This document shows positions 17,896-27,357 of a stretch of 64,000 nucleotides of DNA, piece by piece. Origin of the DNA: Streptomyces sp. AC550_RSS872 (GTDB lineage Bacteria; Actinomycetota; Actinomycetes; Streptomycetales; Streptomycetaceae); assembly GCF_019049285.1 (NCBI RefSeq), contig NZ_JAGMUL010000196.1:58906-122905 (forward strand). Reading direction: 5' to 3'. Position numbers and translations under genes: made by a program. Numbering within the stretch: the first letter of the stretch is position 1; each line of letters opens with the position of its first letter. The notes under the pieces are model-generated. The model was not told the origin of the DNA. It saw nothing but the letters and a program-made list of their open reading frames with translations, and made no database searches.

Positions 17896-18537
17896 TCAGC
17901 GCGCTGGGTGTGTATTGACGTAGGCGAGGGGAATTCCTGCCCTGTCGGAGAACTCGAGCCTGCCGGGCTGGGTGTTGAGCACGCTCAGGGCAGTGGTGCC
18001 GCGTATGAACTGGCCGGGCTGCGGATCCGGTGCGTTGACGAGGCTGTCGGCTTGCCGACCGAGGTCTTCGCATTCGATCCCGATCTTGATGCCGAGGTTC
18101 TTTGCCTCGCCGTCCTCGCCGATCCAGTCAGGATCCGAGAACGGGTATGTGTCGAGTTCTGTGGAGCCCGTGTTCTTGATCTTGAACTCCAGGCAGACGA
18201 ACTGCTCGCCAGGGTCGGCCGTAGTAGAGGCGCCCCTATCAGGGCCGGTGACAGAGGTGGCGGTCTTCACGCTCGTCAGCGTGACGTCCGCGGAGCCCTG
18301 CGGGGCATCGAACAGATCGCTGGCTCTCATCACCACGGAGATGGTCTTGCCTGGACTGAGGGTGGGCGGAGAAGGGGATTCGTGAGGGGTCTCCTTTGGT
18401 GATTGTTCCTGCTGTTCCCGCTGCCACTTGCTTCCTTCCTCGCTACTGCCACCGCAGCCGAGGAGCACAGCAACAGCTGCGCTGCATGCCAGGACCCAGC
18501 GTGTCGGCCGTATCACGTAGGTGGAGTACTTCCTCAT
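17896..18537 (-). CDS. Lipoprotein with a DUF4352-like domain (213 aa)
   Basis: An N-terminal lipoprotein signal: basic MRKYSTYVIRPTR, hydrophobic WVLACSAAVAVLLG and lipobox Cys28 followed by GGSSEEGS. Residues about 35-65 are a Pro/Ser/Gln/Glu-rich linker. Residues about 66-200 form a beta-sandwich typical of DUF4352 (FVCLEFKIKNTGSTELDTYP, GIECEDLGRQAD). The ATG at 18537 fits the signal. It is exported and lipid-anchored; such proteins are usually of unknown binding function. An IS110 pseudogene ends a few bases upstream of its start, so its promoter may have been displaced or supplied by the IS. Confidence 0.82.
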   Translation of the reverse strand: MRKYSTYVIRPTRWVLACSAAVAVLLGCGGSSEEGSKWQREQQEQSPKETPHESPSPPTLSPGKTISVVMRASDLFDAPQGSADVTLTSVKTATSVTGPDRGASTTADPGEQFVCLEFKIKNTGSTELDTYPFSDPDWIGEDGEAKNLGIKIGIECEDLGRQADSLVNAPDPQPGQFIRGTTALSVLNTQPGRLEFSDRAGIPLAYVNTHPAR

Positions 18538-18549
18538 GGCTCGCTCCCT

Positions 18550-19491
18550 AGCTGATGAGCAGCCTGACGGTCACCACCACGGTTGAGGCGACGGAACTGC
18601 CGGCGTCCAGACGAACGCTCGACGGGGCTCACACCGCACAAAGCGGCGAAGGACGCCTCGCTGTCCAGCCGTTCCGGGGTGTCCCCCACCGTAATCAGCA
18701 GAGCGACAGCCGTGTCCGGACCGATCCCCACCACCCCGCGCAGCTGCGGGGCATGACGTTCCACCAGCCGGGCAGACGAGCATCCACGTCCCGGATCTGC
18801 TCGGAAAGCTGACCTATCCGGCGAGCCAACAGGCCCAGCGTGATCCGGGTAGCCCGCAGCACCGACTCCACGCCAGCCTCCTCACGACCGCACACATCGG
18901 TGAACTGCGCACAGGTACGGAAAAGTTCAGCGTTGCCCAGTTGGGCCAGTTCTTCCCGCAAGGCGGGATCGGCAGTAATCAGAACGGCCGTGAGCTGGTT
19001 GATGGCCTGCGTGCGGGCTTTGACGGCCGACACTTTCGTCAGCTTGTACATCCTGGCGATCTGTACCGGCCCGTCGCCCGCTTTGGCCCGGGCACGGGCA
19101 CGCCCGCTCAACACCGCTCGCGCCGCGCTCTGGGCAACGAGCGGATCCGTTTTGCCGCGGCGACGGCGCTCTGCCCGGTCGATTCGGTTCACGTCGAACA
19201 CGTCCACGCCTTGGGCCAGCAGATACCGCGACAAGGAGGCCCCATAGGAACCGGTCCCCTCAACCCCGGCGCGCCTCACGGTTCCCGACTTCGTGGCCCA
19301 CTTCAGCAGATCTCGATAGCCCGCCGTGGGGCCGAGAACTCCTCGGTGCCAAGGACTGCCCCGGACAGGGAGAGCGCCGCAGCCACATGGTTATCGCGGT
19401 GCGTGTCCCCTCCCAGCACCACCTCCCCCGCAGGACGGCGCCGGAGGGTCTTCAGAGCAGGCGACGTACTGGGTACGGTCGAACAGGACAT
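18550..19491 (-). mobile_element. IS110-family transposase, frameshifted and 3'-truncated
   Basis: A second IS110 lineage. The N-terminus (EVVLGGDTHRDNHVAAALSL) carries the first Asp. The frame shifts near 19300, continues as RRAGVEGTGSYGASLSRYLL (Glu) and RRRRGKTDPLVAQSAARAVL (Asp), shifts again near 18770 and ends in LRGVVGIGPDTAVALLI and ALCGVSPVERSSG. The C-terminus breaks off at about 18550 against the lipoprotein gene. Inactive. Confidence 0.8.
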
Positions 19492-19691
19492 GGCCCTTCT
19501 TCTCCTTCCGGTCCGATGACGTGTCGCGTTGCCGGTGCCGGGCTGCGTCAGGCGGTCAGAATCGTGAGGACGCCACAGTGATCGGCAGGCCCCTATCGGG
19601 ACACACCTCGCCGGCCCGGCGCCGACAACCATCCCCGGCCAACGGCCGACACCGTGTGACTCGGACACTTCGGTCAGGCATGTCATGAGTC

Positions 19692-20027
19692 AGACCCCGG
19701 ACCCGGGACAGCACCCTCATATCCTTCCGCCCCACTCAACACGTTGGCCCCTGTGTTCAGACCCGATCGTCAGTGGGGACAATTCGACAGCCAATGCCCA
19801 GCGCCGACAGCAAGCCGGTCCGCTTCAGTGAGGCAGGTGCCTGTCCAAGTCGGCCTGTGGTGAGCGGAATTGCGCAGGGCTCCGTCCACCTCTCAGTGAC
19901 GGACACGTTGGCGTGTATCCCTACCACCAGGTCTCACCTGCCGCCAGACTGGCCCTCCAGCCAACCCGTCGAGCACTCGGTCGGCCATTCCAGGATCCGC
20001 AACTCTGCTAGCCATGAAGACAGTTCG
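19692..20027. other. No gene seen
   Basis: About 340 bases between the IS110 pseudogene and the end of the large signalling gene. Its composition is intergenic, with no recognisable domain or strong hairpin. Confidence 0.45.
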
Positions 20028-23000
20028 TCAGCAGTGACTACGAGTAGTAGCGGTCGGTCGTATGGCACTTGCGTCAGCGTGCGGGTCGCCGGTTCGACAC
20101 GATGGTTCGGCGGTGACGGCGAGCAGGGCGGTGTCGTCGTCGACCCGGTCGGGGGTGTTCAGCAGCTCCAGGGCCCGTTCGGTGATCTGCTGGGGGTCGG
20201 TGCGGGCGGCGGCGGGCAGCGCGCCGCAGGTCTGGCATAGGGCCGCCAGACAGTCGTCCAGGGACAGTGCCCGGTTTTCCACCAGGCCGTCGGTGTACAG
20301 CAGCAGGCTGGTGCCGGGCGGGAACGCCGCCTCGCGGTCGGCTGGGGTGCTGCCCAGTCCCAGCGGCAGCGCCGGGGGCAGCTCCAGGTAGGCGGTGTCG
20401 GTGGCTATCAGCAGGGGCGGCAGGTGCCCGCTGGCGGCGTAGCGCAGACGGTGGCGGTGTGGGTCGTAGACCGCGTACAGGCAGGTGGCGAAGCGTTCGG
20501 CGGCGAGCGACTGCAGGTAGGCGTCCAGCCTGGCCAGCACCTGGGCCGGGCCGGCGCCCTCCATCGCGAGGCTGTGCAGGGCGGAGCGGAGTTGGCCCAT
20601 CACGATGGCGGCTTCCACGTCGTGGCCCATGACGTCGCCGATGGCCAGCCCCACGGCGCCGTCGGGCAGTGCGAGCACGTCGTACCAGTCGCCGCCGACC
20701 TCGGCGCCGCGGTTGCTGGCCCGGTAGTGGGTGGCCAGGCGCACCCCGGGCACCTCGGGCAGGCGGTGGGGCAGCAGGGCGCGCTGCAGGGTCAGGGCGA
20801 GGCGGCGCTCGTTGTGGTATCGGGTGGCGTTGTCGTAGGCCAGGGCCAGGCGGTGGGCGAGGTTCTCCAGATACTTGCGCTCGACCGCGGAGTAGCCGGT
20901 GTGCCGGACCAGTACCAGGGCGCCCAGTGTCTGGTCGTGGGCGTGCAGCGGCAGGGCCAGCATGGAGGCGGGCGGCGGGTGCGGGCCTGCTGGGGCCGGG
21001 GCGGTGCCGTTGATGGCGTGGGTGGCGGCGCTGGCCAGGGCCTCGCGGGCAAGAAGGGGTGCGCCTGCGATGTATGCCGGGGGCGACTGGGCCGGGGCGG
21101 GTCTTGTGGCGGTGAGGTAGATGCTGATCTGGTCGGCGAAGTCGGGCAGCAGGATCTGGCCGGCAGTCTGCAGTATCTGGTCCGGGTCGAGGGTGGCGGA
21201 CAGCCGCAGGCCCGCCTCGGCCAGGGAGCCCAGCACGGCCAGCTGGTCGCGGGTCTCGGTCAGGACTTGTTCGCGCAGCCGGGACAGCTCCAACCCGGTG
21301 CGGACGCGCGCCAACAGCTGACGCGCGGAGAAGGGTTTGGCCAGGTAGTCGTCGGCACCGGCCTGACGGCCCTGCACGGATTCCTCCTCGCCGGCGCGGG
21401 CGGTGAGCAAGACAATGGGCAGGCGGGCGGTGCGCGGGTCGGCGCGCAGCGCCCGGACCAGCTCGAAGCCGTCCATGCGGGGCATCATCACGTCGCTGAG
21501 CACCATCTCCACCGGCTGCGCCAGGGCCGTCTCCAGGGCGGCCCGGCCGTCCGCGGCGAGCAGCACGTCGTAGTCGGGGTCCAGGAGCTGGGTGAGGTAG
21601 GCGCGCATGTCGGCGTTGTCGTCGACGACCAGCAGGCGGACCCGGCGGGGGCGGTCGGTTTCGTGCGGGCCGGGGCCGTCGGTCGCGGGGGCGGGCGGGG
21701 CATCGTGGGTCGCGGGGGCGTGCGGGGTGCGTGCCGCGGGGGTGACCGCAGCGGGGACGGGGTGGGCCGCCAGCCGGCCCAGCGCCTCGTCCACATAGAC
21801 CGCGGCGCGGCCGGACCGGCCGCCTCCGCCTTCCCTGAGTCTCTCCCCGGGGAATCCGACGCTGTCCGCGGCCGGGGTCGGGCAGGGCCGGTGGCCGGCG
21901 GCGAACGGGAGGTCCACGGTGACGCAGGTGCCCTCGCCGAGCCGGCTGTCCACACCGACGGTGCCGCCGTGCGCTTCCACCAGGTCCTTGACCAGCACCA
22001 GGCCGAGGCCGCTGCCCTCGTGGGAGCGCGAGCGGGCGCCGCGGACCCGGTGGAAGCGCTCGAACAGGCGCGGCAGCTCGTCCGCGGGGATGCCGGTGCC
22101 GGTGTCGGTCACGGTCAGCCGGGCCCGGTCGCCGGCCGCGGACACCTGTACCCGGGCGCCGCCGGTGAAGGTGAACTTCAGGGCGTTGCTGAGCAGGTTG
22201 AGGATGATCTTCTCCCACATCTCCCGGTCCAGGGACACCGGCTTGGACAGCGGAGGGCAGTCCACCTCCAACGTCAGCCCGGCCGCATCGAAGGCGGAGC
22301 GGAACACCCCGGCCAGCTCGGCCGTGGCACGGGCGAGGTCGACCGGCTCGAGGAGCGGGTGTATCTGCCCGGCATCGGCCCTGGCAACCTCCAGAAGGGT
22401 GTTGACCTGCTTCAGCAGGCGCAGGGCGCCGCGCTCGGCCAGCTCCAGCTGCTCGCGGCGCTCGGGCCGGTCCTCGTCGGCCAGGACCTGCTGGAGTGGA
22501 CCCAGGAGCAGGGTGAGCGGGGTACGCAGTTCATGGCTGACGTTGGCGAAGAAGGTGGTCTTGGCCCGGTCCAGTTCGGCCAGTGCCTCCGCCCGCCGGC
22601 GCTGTTCGTCGTGGGCGAGCGCGGCCGTCAGCGCCCCGGCCACTGCGGCGGCGAGCACCTCCAAGAAGTCCCGGTAGGTCCCGGCCGGCGGGAAGCAGGG
22701 GTTGATGCCCACCACCAGGACGCCTCCCACCTGGCCCGCACAGTCCAGCGGCAGAGCCAGCGCCTCCTCGACCGGGAGCCGGGAGGCCGCGGCGTGCTGC
22801 CCGGCCGTGTTGCCGCCGGTAAGCGCGGCGGCCGGCAGCGTGGCAGGGGCACCGTCGGCGACCACCTGCGCCAGCCGGGCCGCGACCTCCGACCCGTCGG
22901 CGGCACTCTGCGAGACTGACTCGGCCTCCGCCTGCTGGAGCCCGGCGGAGGCCGCCGGCCGCAGCATCCCCGACTCGGAGGCCAGGTACAGGCCGAGGAA

Positions 23001-23615
23001 CGGAATCTCCTCGGGATAGGAGCCCAGCACCTCCGCGACGACGCGGGCTACCTCGCCCGGCGTGGGCAGCCCGGCGGTGCGGGCGCCGGCCTCGCTCAGC
23101 AGGCGCAGCCGACGCTCGCCCAGCACCCGGCCGGTGGTCTCGGTGAGGATCTGCAGCACGCCGCCAGCGGTGCCGTCGTCCAGCAGCACGGGCTGGAAAG
23201 ACGAGTCGAAGTAGCACTGCTCCAAAAAACCATGGCGCTCCATGATGAGCGGCTCATCGGAGATCAGCAGGGACTTACGGCTGTCGGTCACATGGTGGAA
23301 GTGGGAGCTCACGGGGTCCCAGACCTCGGGGAACACCTCCTTATACGGCTTGCCGAGCGCCCAGGGATGCTTGGCGCCGGGAATGGGTGCGGCGCCTAGG
23401 TTGTACAGCGTGGCGAATTCGGCGCCCCAGTACAGAGCCATCCCGTGCTCAGAGGTGAGCATGAGGCGCAGAGTGTCCACCAGGGGCCCCGGCCAGCACT
23501 CGGGGGGCCCGAGCGGCGTCGCCGCCCACTCGATCCCGGCCAGAAGCTCGCCGAACGCACCGGCCTCGGCGAACATCCGGGCCGCCGCAGTGCGCGGGTC
23601 ATCGGGCCGGGTCAT
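20028..23615 (-). CDS. Hybrid histidine kinase / receiver / SpoIIE-type phosphatase (1195 aa)
   Basis: Domains in order: an N-terminal PAS-like sensor region (residues about 15-165), a GAF-like region (about 170-345), HisKA with SHELRTPLTLLLGP (phospho-His about 361), HATPase_c (NLLSNALKF, DTGTGIP, GSGLGL), a Pro/Ala linker (about 595-655), a receiver (LLVVDDNADM, phospho-Asp about 708 in LSDVMMPRMDG, then KPF), a second GAF region (about 770-930) and a PP2C/SpoIIE phosphatase (GGDWYDV near 970, GDVMGHD, LLYTDGLVE, VDDDTALL). The kinase should pass phosphate to its own receiver and so control the phosphatase, which in Streptomyces typically acts on anti-sigma-factor antagonists. No membrane span is seen, so it is cytoplasmic. 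ATG 23615 is chosen for AGGAGGAAG about eight bases upstream; in-frame codons extend to 23684. It stands alone, with its targets unlinked. Confidence 0.9.
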   Translation of the reverse strand: MTRPDDPRTAAARMFAEAGAFGELLAGIEWAATPLGPPECWPGPLVDTLRLMLTSEHGMALYWGAEFATLYNLGAAPIPGAKHPWALGKPYKEVFPEVWDPVSSHFHHVTDSRKSLLISDEPLIMERHGFLEQCYFDSSFQPVLLDDGTAGGVLQILTETTGRVLGERRLRLLSEAGARTAGLPTPGEVARVVAEVLGSYPEEIPFLGLYLASESGMLRPAASAGLQQAEAESVSQSAADGSEVAARLAQVVADGAPATLPAAALTGGNTAGQHAAASRLPVEEALALPLDCAGQVGGVLVVGINPCFPPAGTYRDFLEVLAAAVAGALTAALAHDEQRRRAEALAELDRAKTTFFANVSHELRTPLTLLLGPLQQVLADEDRPERREQLELAERGALRLLKQVNTLLEVARADAGQIHPLLEPVDLARATAELAGVFRSAFDAAGLTLEVDCPPLSKPVSLDREMWEKIILNLLSNALKFTFTGGARVQVSAAGDRARLTVTDTGTGIPADELPRLFERFHRVRGARSRSHEGSGLGLVLVKDLVEAHGGTVGVDSRLGEGTCVTVDLPFAAGHRPCPTPAADSVGFPGERLREGGGGRSGRAAVYVDEALGRLAAHPVPAAVTPAARTPHAPATHDAPPAPATDGPGPHETDRPRRVRLLVVDDNADMRAYLTQLLDPDYDVLLAADGRAALETALAQPVEMVLSDVMMPRMDGFELVRALRADPRTARLPIVLLTARAGEEESVQGRQAGADDYLAKPFSARQLLARVRTGLELSRLREQVLTETRDQLAVLGSLAEAGLRLSATLDPDQILQTAGQILLPDFADQISIYLTATRPAPAQSPPAYIAGAPLLAREALASAATHAINGTAPAPAGPHPPPASMLALPLHAHDQTLGALVLVRHTGYSAVERKYLENLAHRLALAYDNATRYHNERRLALTLQRALLPHRLPEVPGVRLATHYRASNRGAEVGGDWYDVLALPDGAVGLAIGDVMGHDVEAAIVMGQLRSALHSLAMEGAGPAQVLARLDAYLQSLAAERFATCLYAVYDPHRHRLRYAASGHLPPLLIATDTAYLELPPALPLGLGSTPADREAAFPPGTSLLLYTDGLVENRALSLDDCLAALCQTCGALPAAARTDPQQITERALELLNTPDRVDDDTALLAVTAEPSCRTGDPHADASAIRPTATTRSHC

Positions 23616-23806
23616 CGAGAAATCTTCCTCCTGGCGCCCATGTGATCCGCCCGCACCCTCCGAAGGCTGCCGACGGCCACTCACTGCGGACCTTCGGGCA
23701 GAACGGACGCCGGATCCGACGGCTCTGGCTACACTCCTGCCAGAATTGCAAGGTTAAATCAGTCTAAACTCTGATTTTCTAGGAAGCGTAAACTTTCAGG
23801 CGTCCG

Positions 23807-24130
23807 CCGACGGCAGCGATCATCGACTCGCAGTTCCTGTGGGCGGTCGACAGCGTCGGCGCCGACGCTGTCGACCAGGGCGAGGGGATGCAGGTGACGG
23901 CCGCAAAGGGCAGGTCGTGGACTGCCTGGGATTGGTGCTGGTGGTGCTGGTCACCCGCGAGCGTCCATGAACGGACCGCTGCTACAGCAACTGCGTGAAC
24001 TCCACCGCAGGATCACTCTGGCGTGAGGCGACGACGGATACGCCGACTCGTACTGCGCCCTCGACTCCGCCTCGCGCTCACCATCGCCAAACGCACCGAT
24101 GATGCCACGGAGTTCCTCGCCCTCGCCGCC
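23807..24130 (+). pseudogene. IS5-family transposase remnant
   Basis: AAIIDSQFLWAVDSVGAD, then SVHERTAATA and IAKRTDDATEF in different frames, match the catalytic core of IS112/IS5-type transposases (IDSQSVRAA, VHERTAA, VKRTDD blocks). Heavily decayed, with several frameshifts and no start or end. Confidence 0.6.
23845..23876. repeat. 32-bp perfect palindrome
   Basis: Bases 23845-23860 are the exact reverse complement of 23861-23876 with no loop. It lies inside the decayed IS5 remnant, about 230 bases upstream of the start of the large signalling gene. Confidence 0.7.
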
Positions 24131-24428
24131 TCACCGGCCAAGCCGCCCCCAAGCCGACGCGACCCGACCCCGTGGAACCAAACAACATCCGCGGGACGGA
24201 ACAAGGGAGAAGAACGAGCTCTGACGACGCGCGGTCTTCGGCCGCGTCGATCCAGACGCACTCAACTCGCCAGTGGGCCGGGCCACTGCTATCCGCACCG
24301 CCCCTGGCGACAACGCACCGTGACCACAGCACACGCCACCTAGGGAAGAATGCGCACGGCCAAGCAACCCAACTAGGGCGTGTCTGATGAGTCGGTGACC
24401 GCCTGGGACATAGGTCGTTCTCGGCCGA
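24131..24428. other. No gene seen
   Basis: Spacer of about 300 bases between two IS5 copies. Only out-of-frame transposase-like scraps are seen; the left terminal sequence of the IS5 at 24429 must lie near 24375-24420. Confidence 0.4.
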
Positions 24429-25309
24429 GTGGGGCGCAGCGATTTGAGCGAGGCGGAGTGGGCCCGGCTGGAACCGCACCTGCCCGTGAACGTAGGTCGG
24501 GGCGGTCGGTGGAAGTGTCACCGCAGGGTGATCAACGGGATTCTGTTCCGGTTGCGTACAGGGATTCCCTGGCGGGACTTACCGCCCCGGTTCGGCAAGT
24601 GGCAGACGGTGCATGGCCGTCATCGCCGATGGTCGGCGGACGGCACCTGGGCGCGGGTCTTGCAGGGGCTTCAGGTCGTTGCCGATGCAGAGGGGCGGAT
24701 CGACTGGTCCATGGTCGGTGTGGACTCGACCGTCCTGCGTGTCCACCAGCACGCGGCCGGCGCCCGCAAGCGCACCCCGACAGTCCCGGGCAAGCGGACC
24801 CGCCCTGCTTGGCACCGGCCGGACGAGGCCCTGGGGCGCTCCCGTGGCGGCCTGACGACCAAGGTCCACCTGGCCAGTGAGGGCGGCAGGCGCCCGCTCG
24901 CCCTGCTGCTCACCCCGGGGCAGTGGGGTGACGGGCCGCAGATGATCGAAGTCCTCGACCGCATCCGCGTTCCCCGCCCAGGCGGCGGACACCCCCGTAC
25001 CCGGCCCGGATCCTCGAGCGCCGACAAAGCGTATTCGTCCCGCCGCAACCGCCGCCACCTGCGCCGACGCCGGATCCGGCACGTTATTCCCGAGCGCCGC
25101 GACCAGCGGGCCCATCGCCGCAACCGAGGAGCGCGGGAGGCAGACCCACCGGCTTTAACCGGGACCAGTACGCACGCCGGAACGAAGTCGAACGCACCGT
25201 GAACGCCCTCAAAGGCTTCCGGGCCGTAGCGACGCGCTTCGACAAGCGCGCCTACGTCTTCCAGGGCACGGTCACACTCGCCGCGATCCGGCTCTGGCTA
25301 CGCCCGTGA
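24429..25309 (+). mobile_element. IS5-family transposase, single frameshift
   Basis: Almost complete: DUF4096 domain (RSDLSEAEWARLEPHLP, GILFRLRTGIPWRDLPPRFG), then the DDE core MVGVDSTVLRVHQHAAGA (Asp) and SADKAYSSRRNR (Asp). One base is missing near 25134, and the other frame continues FNRDQYARRNEVERTVNALK (Glu) to VTLAAIRLWLRP and the TGA at 25307-25309. A recent copy, inactive unless the shift is programmed or a sequencing error. Confidence 0.85.
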
Positions 25310-25349
25310 CCTGCCCGGCGTGCAGCCGTTCAGGTCACCACGGTCGGGA

Positions 25350-25530
25350 TCAGGGGGCAAAGCCGCCGAGGAAGGGGCCGAGGAGGCCGTCGAGGGTGCC
25401 GCCGAGGCCGCCGAGGAGGCCGCCGTCGGGGGGGTGCGGCGGCCTCGGCGGGAGTGGCCAGCACAATGCTGGCCAGCGCAACAAGGACACTTGCCGCAGT
25501 AGCGGCGACCAACCTGCGAACACGGGTCAT
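25350..25530 (-). CDS. Small secreted Gly/Leu-rich peptide (about 59 aa) with a frame-deciding G7 run
   Basis: ATG 25530 has GGGAGG six bases upstream. Residues 1-32 are a clear Sec signal peptide (basic MTRVRRL, hydrophobic VAATAASVLVALASIVL, cleavage after ATPAEA). After AAPP the frame as written turns into Arg/Pro-rich nonsense ending at 25330. If the run of seven G on the plus strand (25428-25434) were six, it would read DGGLLGGLGGTLDGLLGPF and stop at 25350. The Gly/Leu repeat reading is far more protein-like. It may be a small cell-surface or extracellular peptide. Function unknown. Confidence 0.55.
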
Positions 25531-25779
25531 GACATGCCTCCCAAAGACGTGTGCGTTGGCACGTGGACTAGCCGACTGGCAACATTCCCCGCCCATAGCC
25601 CGTACACGCGGCACATAAGAGGCGCAGGAAAGCCCCCAGGGAGCGCATGAGAACCACCGCGAGCCTGCGTCGACGCGCCTGTATTGATCACGAGCGTTGT
25701 TGACACGGGTGGTGCTTGATCATGGCGAAGACCTCCGGTGTGGTGGAGCTGTCTAGGACTGCACCGCACGGAGGTCTTC

Positions 25780-27003
25780 GTGTCCCACCGTAATGCCCGG
25801 CTCACCGTTCACGGCAGGCGGCTGTTGGTTGAGCGTGTCCGATCGGGCCGCCCCGTCGCACATGTCGCGGCGGAGATGGGTATCTCGCGAACCACGGCCC
25901 ACAAATGGATCCGCCGCTGGCGTTGTCAGGGCGAGGCCGGACTCTTCGACCGCTCAAGCAACCCACGGACCACCCCGCACCGCACCCCGGCAACCGTGGA
26001 GGCCCGGGTGTGCCGACTGCGGCAGGACCGCAAGCTGGGACCCGCCCGGATCGGCCCCATCCTGGGGCTGCCTGCCTCGACCGTGCACCGGGTTCTGACC
26101 CGGCACGGCCTGAACCGGCTGGCATTCATGGACCGGCCCACCGGACAGGTCATCCGCCGCTACGAACGCGCCCGGCCGGGCGAGCTGGTCCACATCGACG
26201 TCAAGAAACTCGGCCGGATACCGGACGGCGGCGGCCACAGGACACTGGGCCGCCAGGCCGGCCGGACCACCCGCGGCGAGATGGGCTTCGACTACGTCCA
26301 TTCCGCCGTCGACGACCACTCCCGCCTCGCCTACAGCGAGATCCACAGCGATGAAAAGGTCGCAACCTGCGCAGGCTTCCTCACCCGCGCGGCCGCGTTC
26401 TTCCATGCCCACGGCATCACCCGCATCGAGCGCGTGCTGACCGACAATGCCTGGGCCTACCGCAAGGGCCTGGCCTGGAAGCAAGCCCTCGTCGAGCTCG
26501 GCGCCACAGGCAAACTGACCCGTGCCTACCGGCCCCAGACAAACGGCAAAGTCGAGCGCTTCAACCGCACCCTGCTCGAAGAGTGGGCCTACCTACGGCC
26601 CTACACCAGCAACACAGAACGCACCGCGGCCCTCGACAGCTTCCTCCACGCCTACAACTACCATCGCTGCCACACCGCACTCGGCGGCCAGCCACCCATC
26701 ACCCGCGTCAACAACGCTCCGGGGCAATACACCAGCGCAACCCTTGGCGCAACCTCGTGCTCCTGGTCGACCGGGCCGTGCGGTCACGCGGCCCGGACAG
26801 CTCCGTGGGCGCGGGCGAGGTGGCGCAGCTCGGAGCGTGCCGCCCGGTACCGAGGGGACGGTTTCCCAGTAGGGGTGCCACCACAGCCGTACGGACAGGA
26901 GCAGCAGGCGGCGGCGCAGGGCGGTGGTGTCGCGGGGGCGAGGTGCGGCGAGTGCTTGGTAGGCGGCGTTCCAGGCGGCTTGCGTCTGCACCAGTGTGAC
27001 TGA
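25780..27003 (+). mobile_element. IS481-family transposase with an abnormal C-terminal read-through
   Basis: GTG 25780 has GGAGG about five bases upstream. The order is helix-turn-helix (RPVAHVAAEMGISRTTAHKW), a second DNA-binding region (RLRQDRKLGPARIGPILGLP), then the rve integrase core with LVHIDVKKLGRIP (Asp), VLTDNAWAYR (Asp) and TNGKVERFNRTLLEEW (Glu). The family part ends at about residue 318 (ITRVNNAPGQYT, near 26734). The normal stop is missing and about 90 unrelated residues follow to 27003, so the right end was lost. The catalytic part is intact. Confidence 0.85.
26740..26991 (-). pseudogene. Unrecognised protein fragment antisense to the IS481 tail
   Basis: From 26991 downward the minus strand reads QTQAAWNAAYQALAAP and TALRRRLLLLSVRLWWHPYW with good coding character, then degenerates. 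It looks like the end of a conserved actinobacterial hypothetical protein cut by the IS481 junction. Family not recognised. Confidence 0.35.
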
Positions 27004-27038
27004 GTGCTTCAGTTGGCCATTGAGTGCTTCAGTTGGCC
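27001..27038. repeat. 18-bp direct repeat
   Basis: TGAGTGCTTCAGTTGGCC occurs at 27001-27018 and again at 27021-27038, separated by two bases, at the edge of the IS481 read-through. Confidence 0.75.
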
Positions 27039-27141
27039 GCCCTGGTGCTCAGACTTGTTGATCAACGCCTGGCGGCACTCGGCTGGCCGTGACGTCGTTC
27101 AGCGGGCTCTGGCGCAGATCTTGGGGAGCGGTCGCGGAGGG

Positions 27142-27264
27142 TCACTGGAGAAGGATCATCTTGCGGAGTAGTTCGTATCCGGCTCGGCCATGGAGCTGCC
27201 TCTTGATCTTTTTCACGCGTGTCACGGCGCCCTCGGTGCCGCCAGAGCTCCAATGCAGGGTCAG
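27142..27264 (-). pseudogene. ISL3-family transposase C-terminal remnant
   Basis: The reading GGTEGAVTRVKKIKRQLHGR followed by AGYELLRKMILLQ and a stop at 27142 is the conserved tail of ISL3 transposases (GRTEG...VNRVKxLKRxMYGRAGFxLLR). Nothing upstream of it survives. Confidence 0.75.
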
Positions 27265-27267
27265 TAG

Positions 27268-27357
27268 CGTGGACCCCTACCAGGCCGCACTGTTCAACAG
27301 TGGTACGAGACCCGCAACGGCGGAGCCTTCAACTTCACCACCGGCCAGGCCGGCTAG
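27268..27357 (+). pseudogene. 90-bp fragment of a GH65-type glycosidase gene
   Basis: The codons DPYQAALFN, and in the next frame WYETRNGGAFNFTTGQ, match the secreted GH65 protein encoded at 40652 (DPYQAAPFNQWYETRRGGAF around 42770-42850). DNA similarity is high, with several differences and a one-base shift, so this is a separate homolog and not a recent copy. It ends at a TAG at about 27355. Confidence 0.65.

Noticed and set aside
20424..22919. An 831-codon open frame on the plus strand
   Set aside because: It is exactly antisense to the hybrid kinase gene; its Gly/Gln/Val-rich product is the usual shadow of high third-position GC and has no domain.
26735..27003. The last 90 residues of the IS481 transposase as a real domain
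   Set aside because: Family similarity ends at GQYT and the rest is antisense to another decayed reading, so this is read-through after loss of the native end.
27001..27038. A CRISPR-like repeat
   Set aside because: Only two copies with a 2-bp gap, no spacers of regular size and no cas genes in the window.
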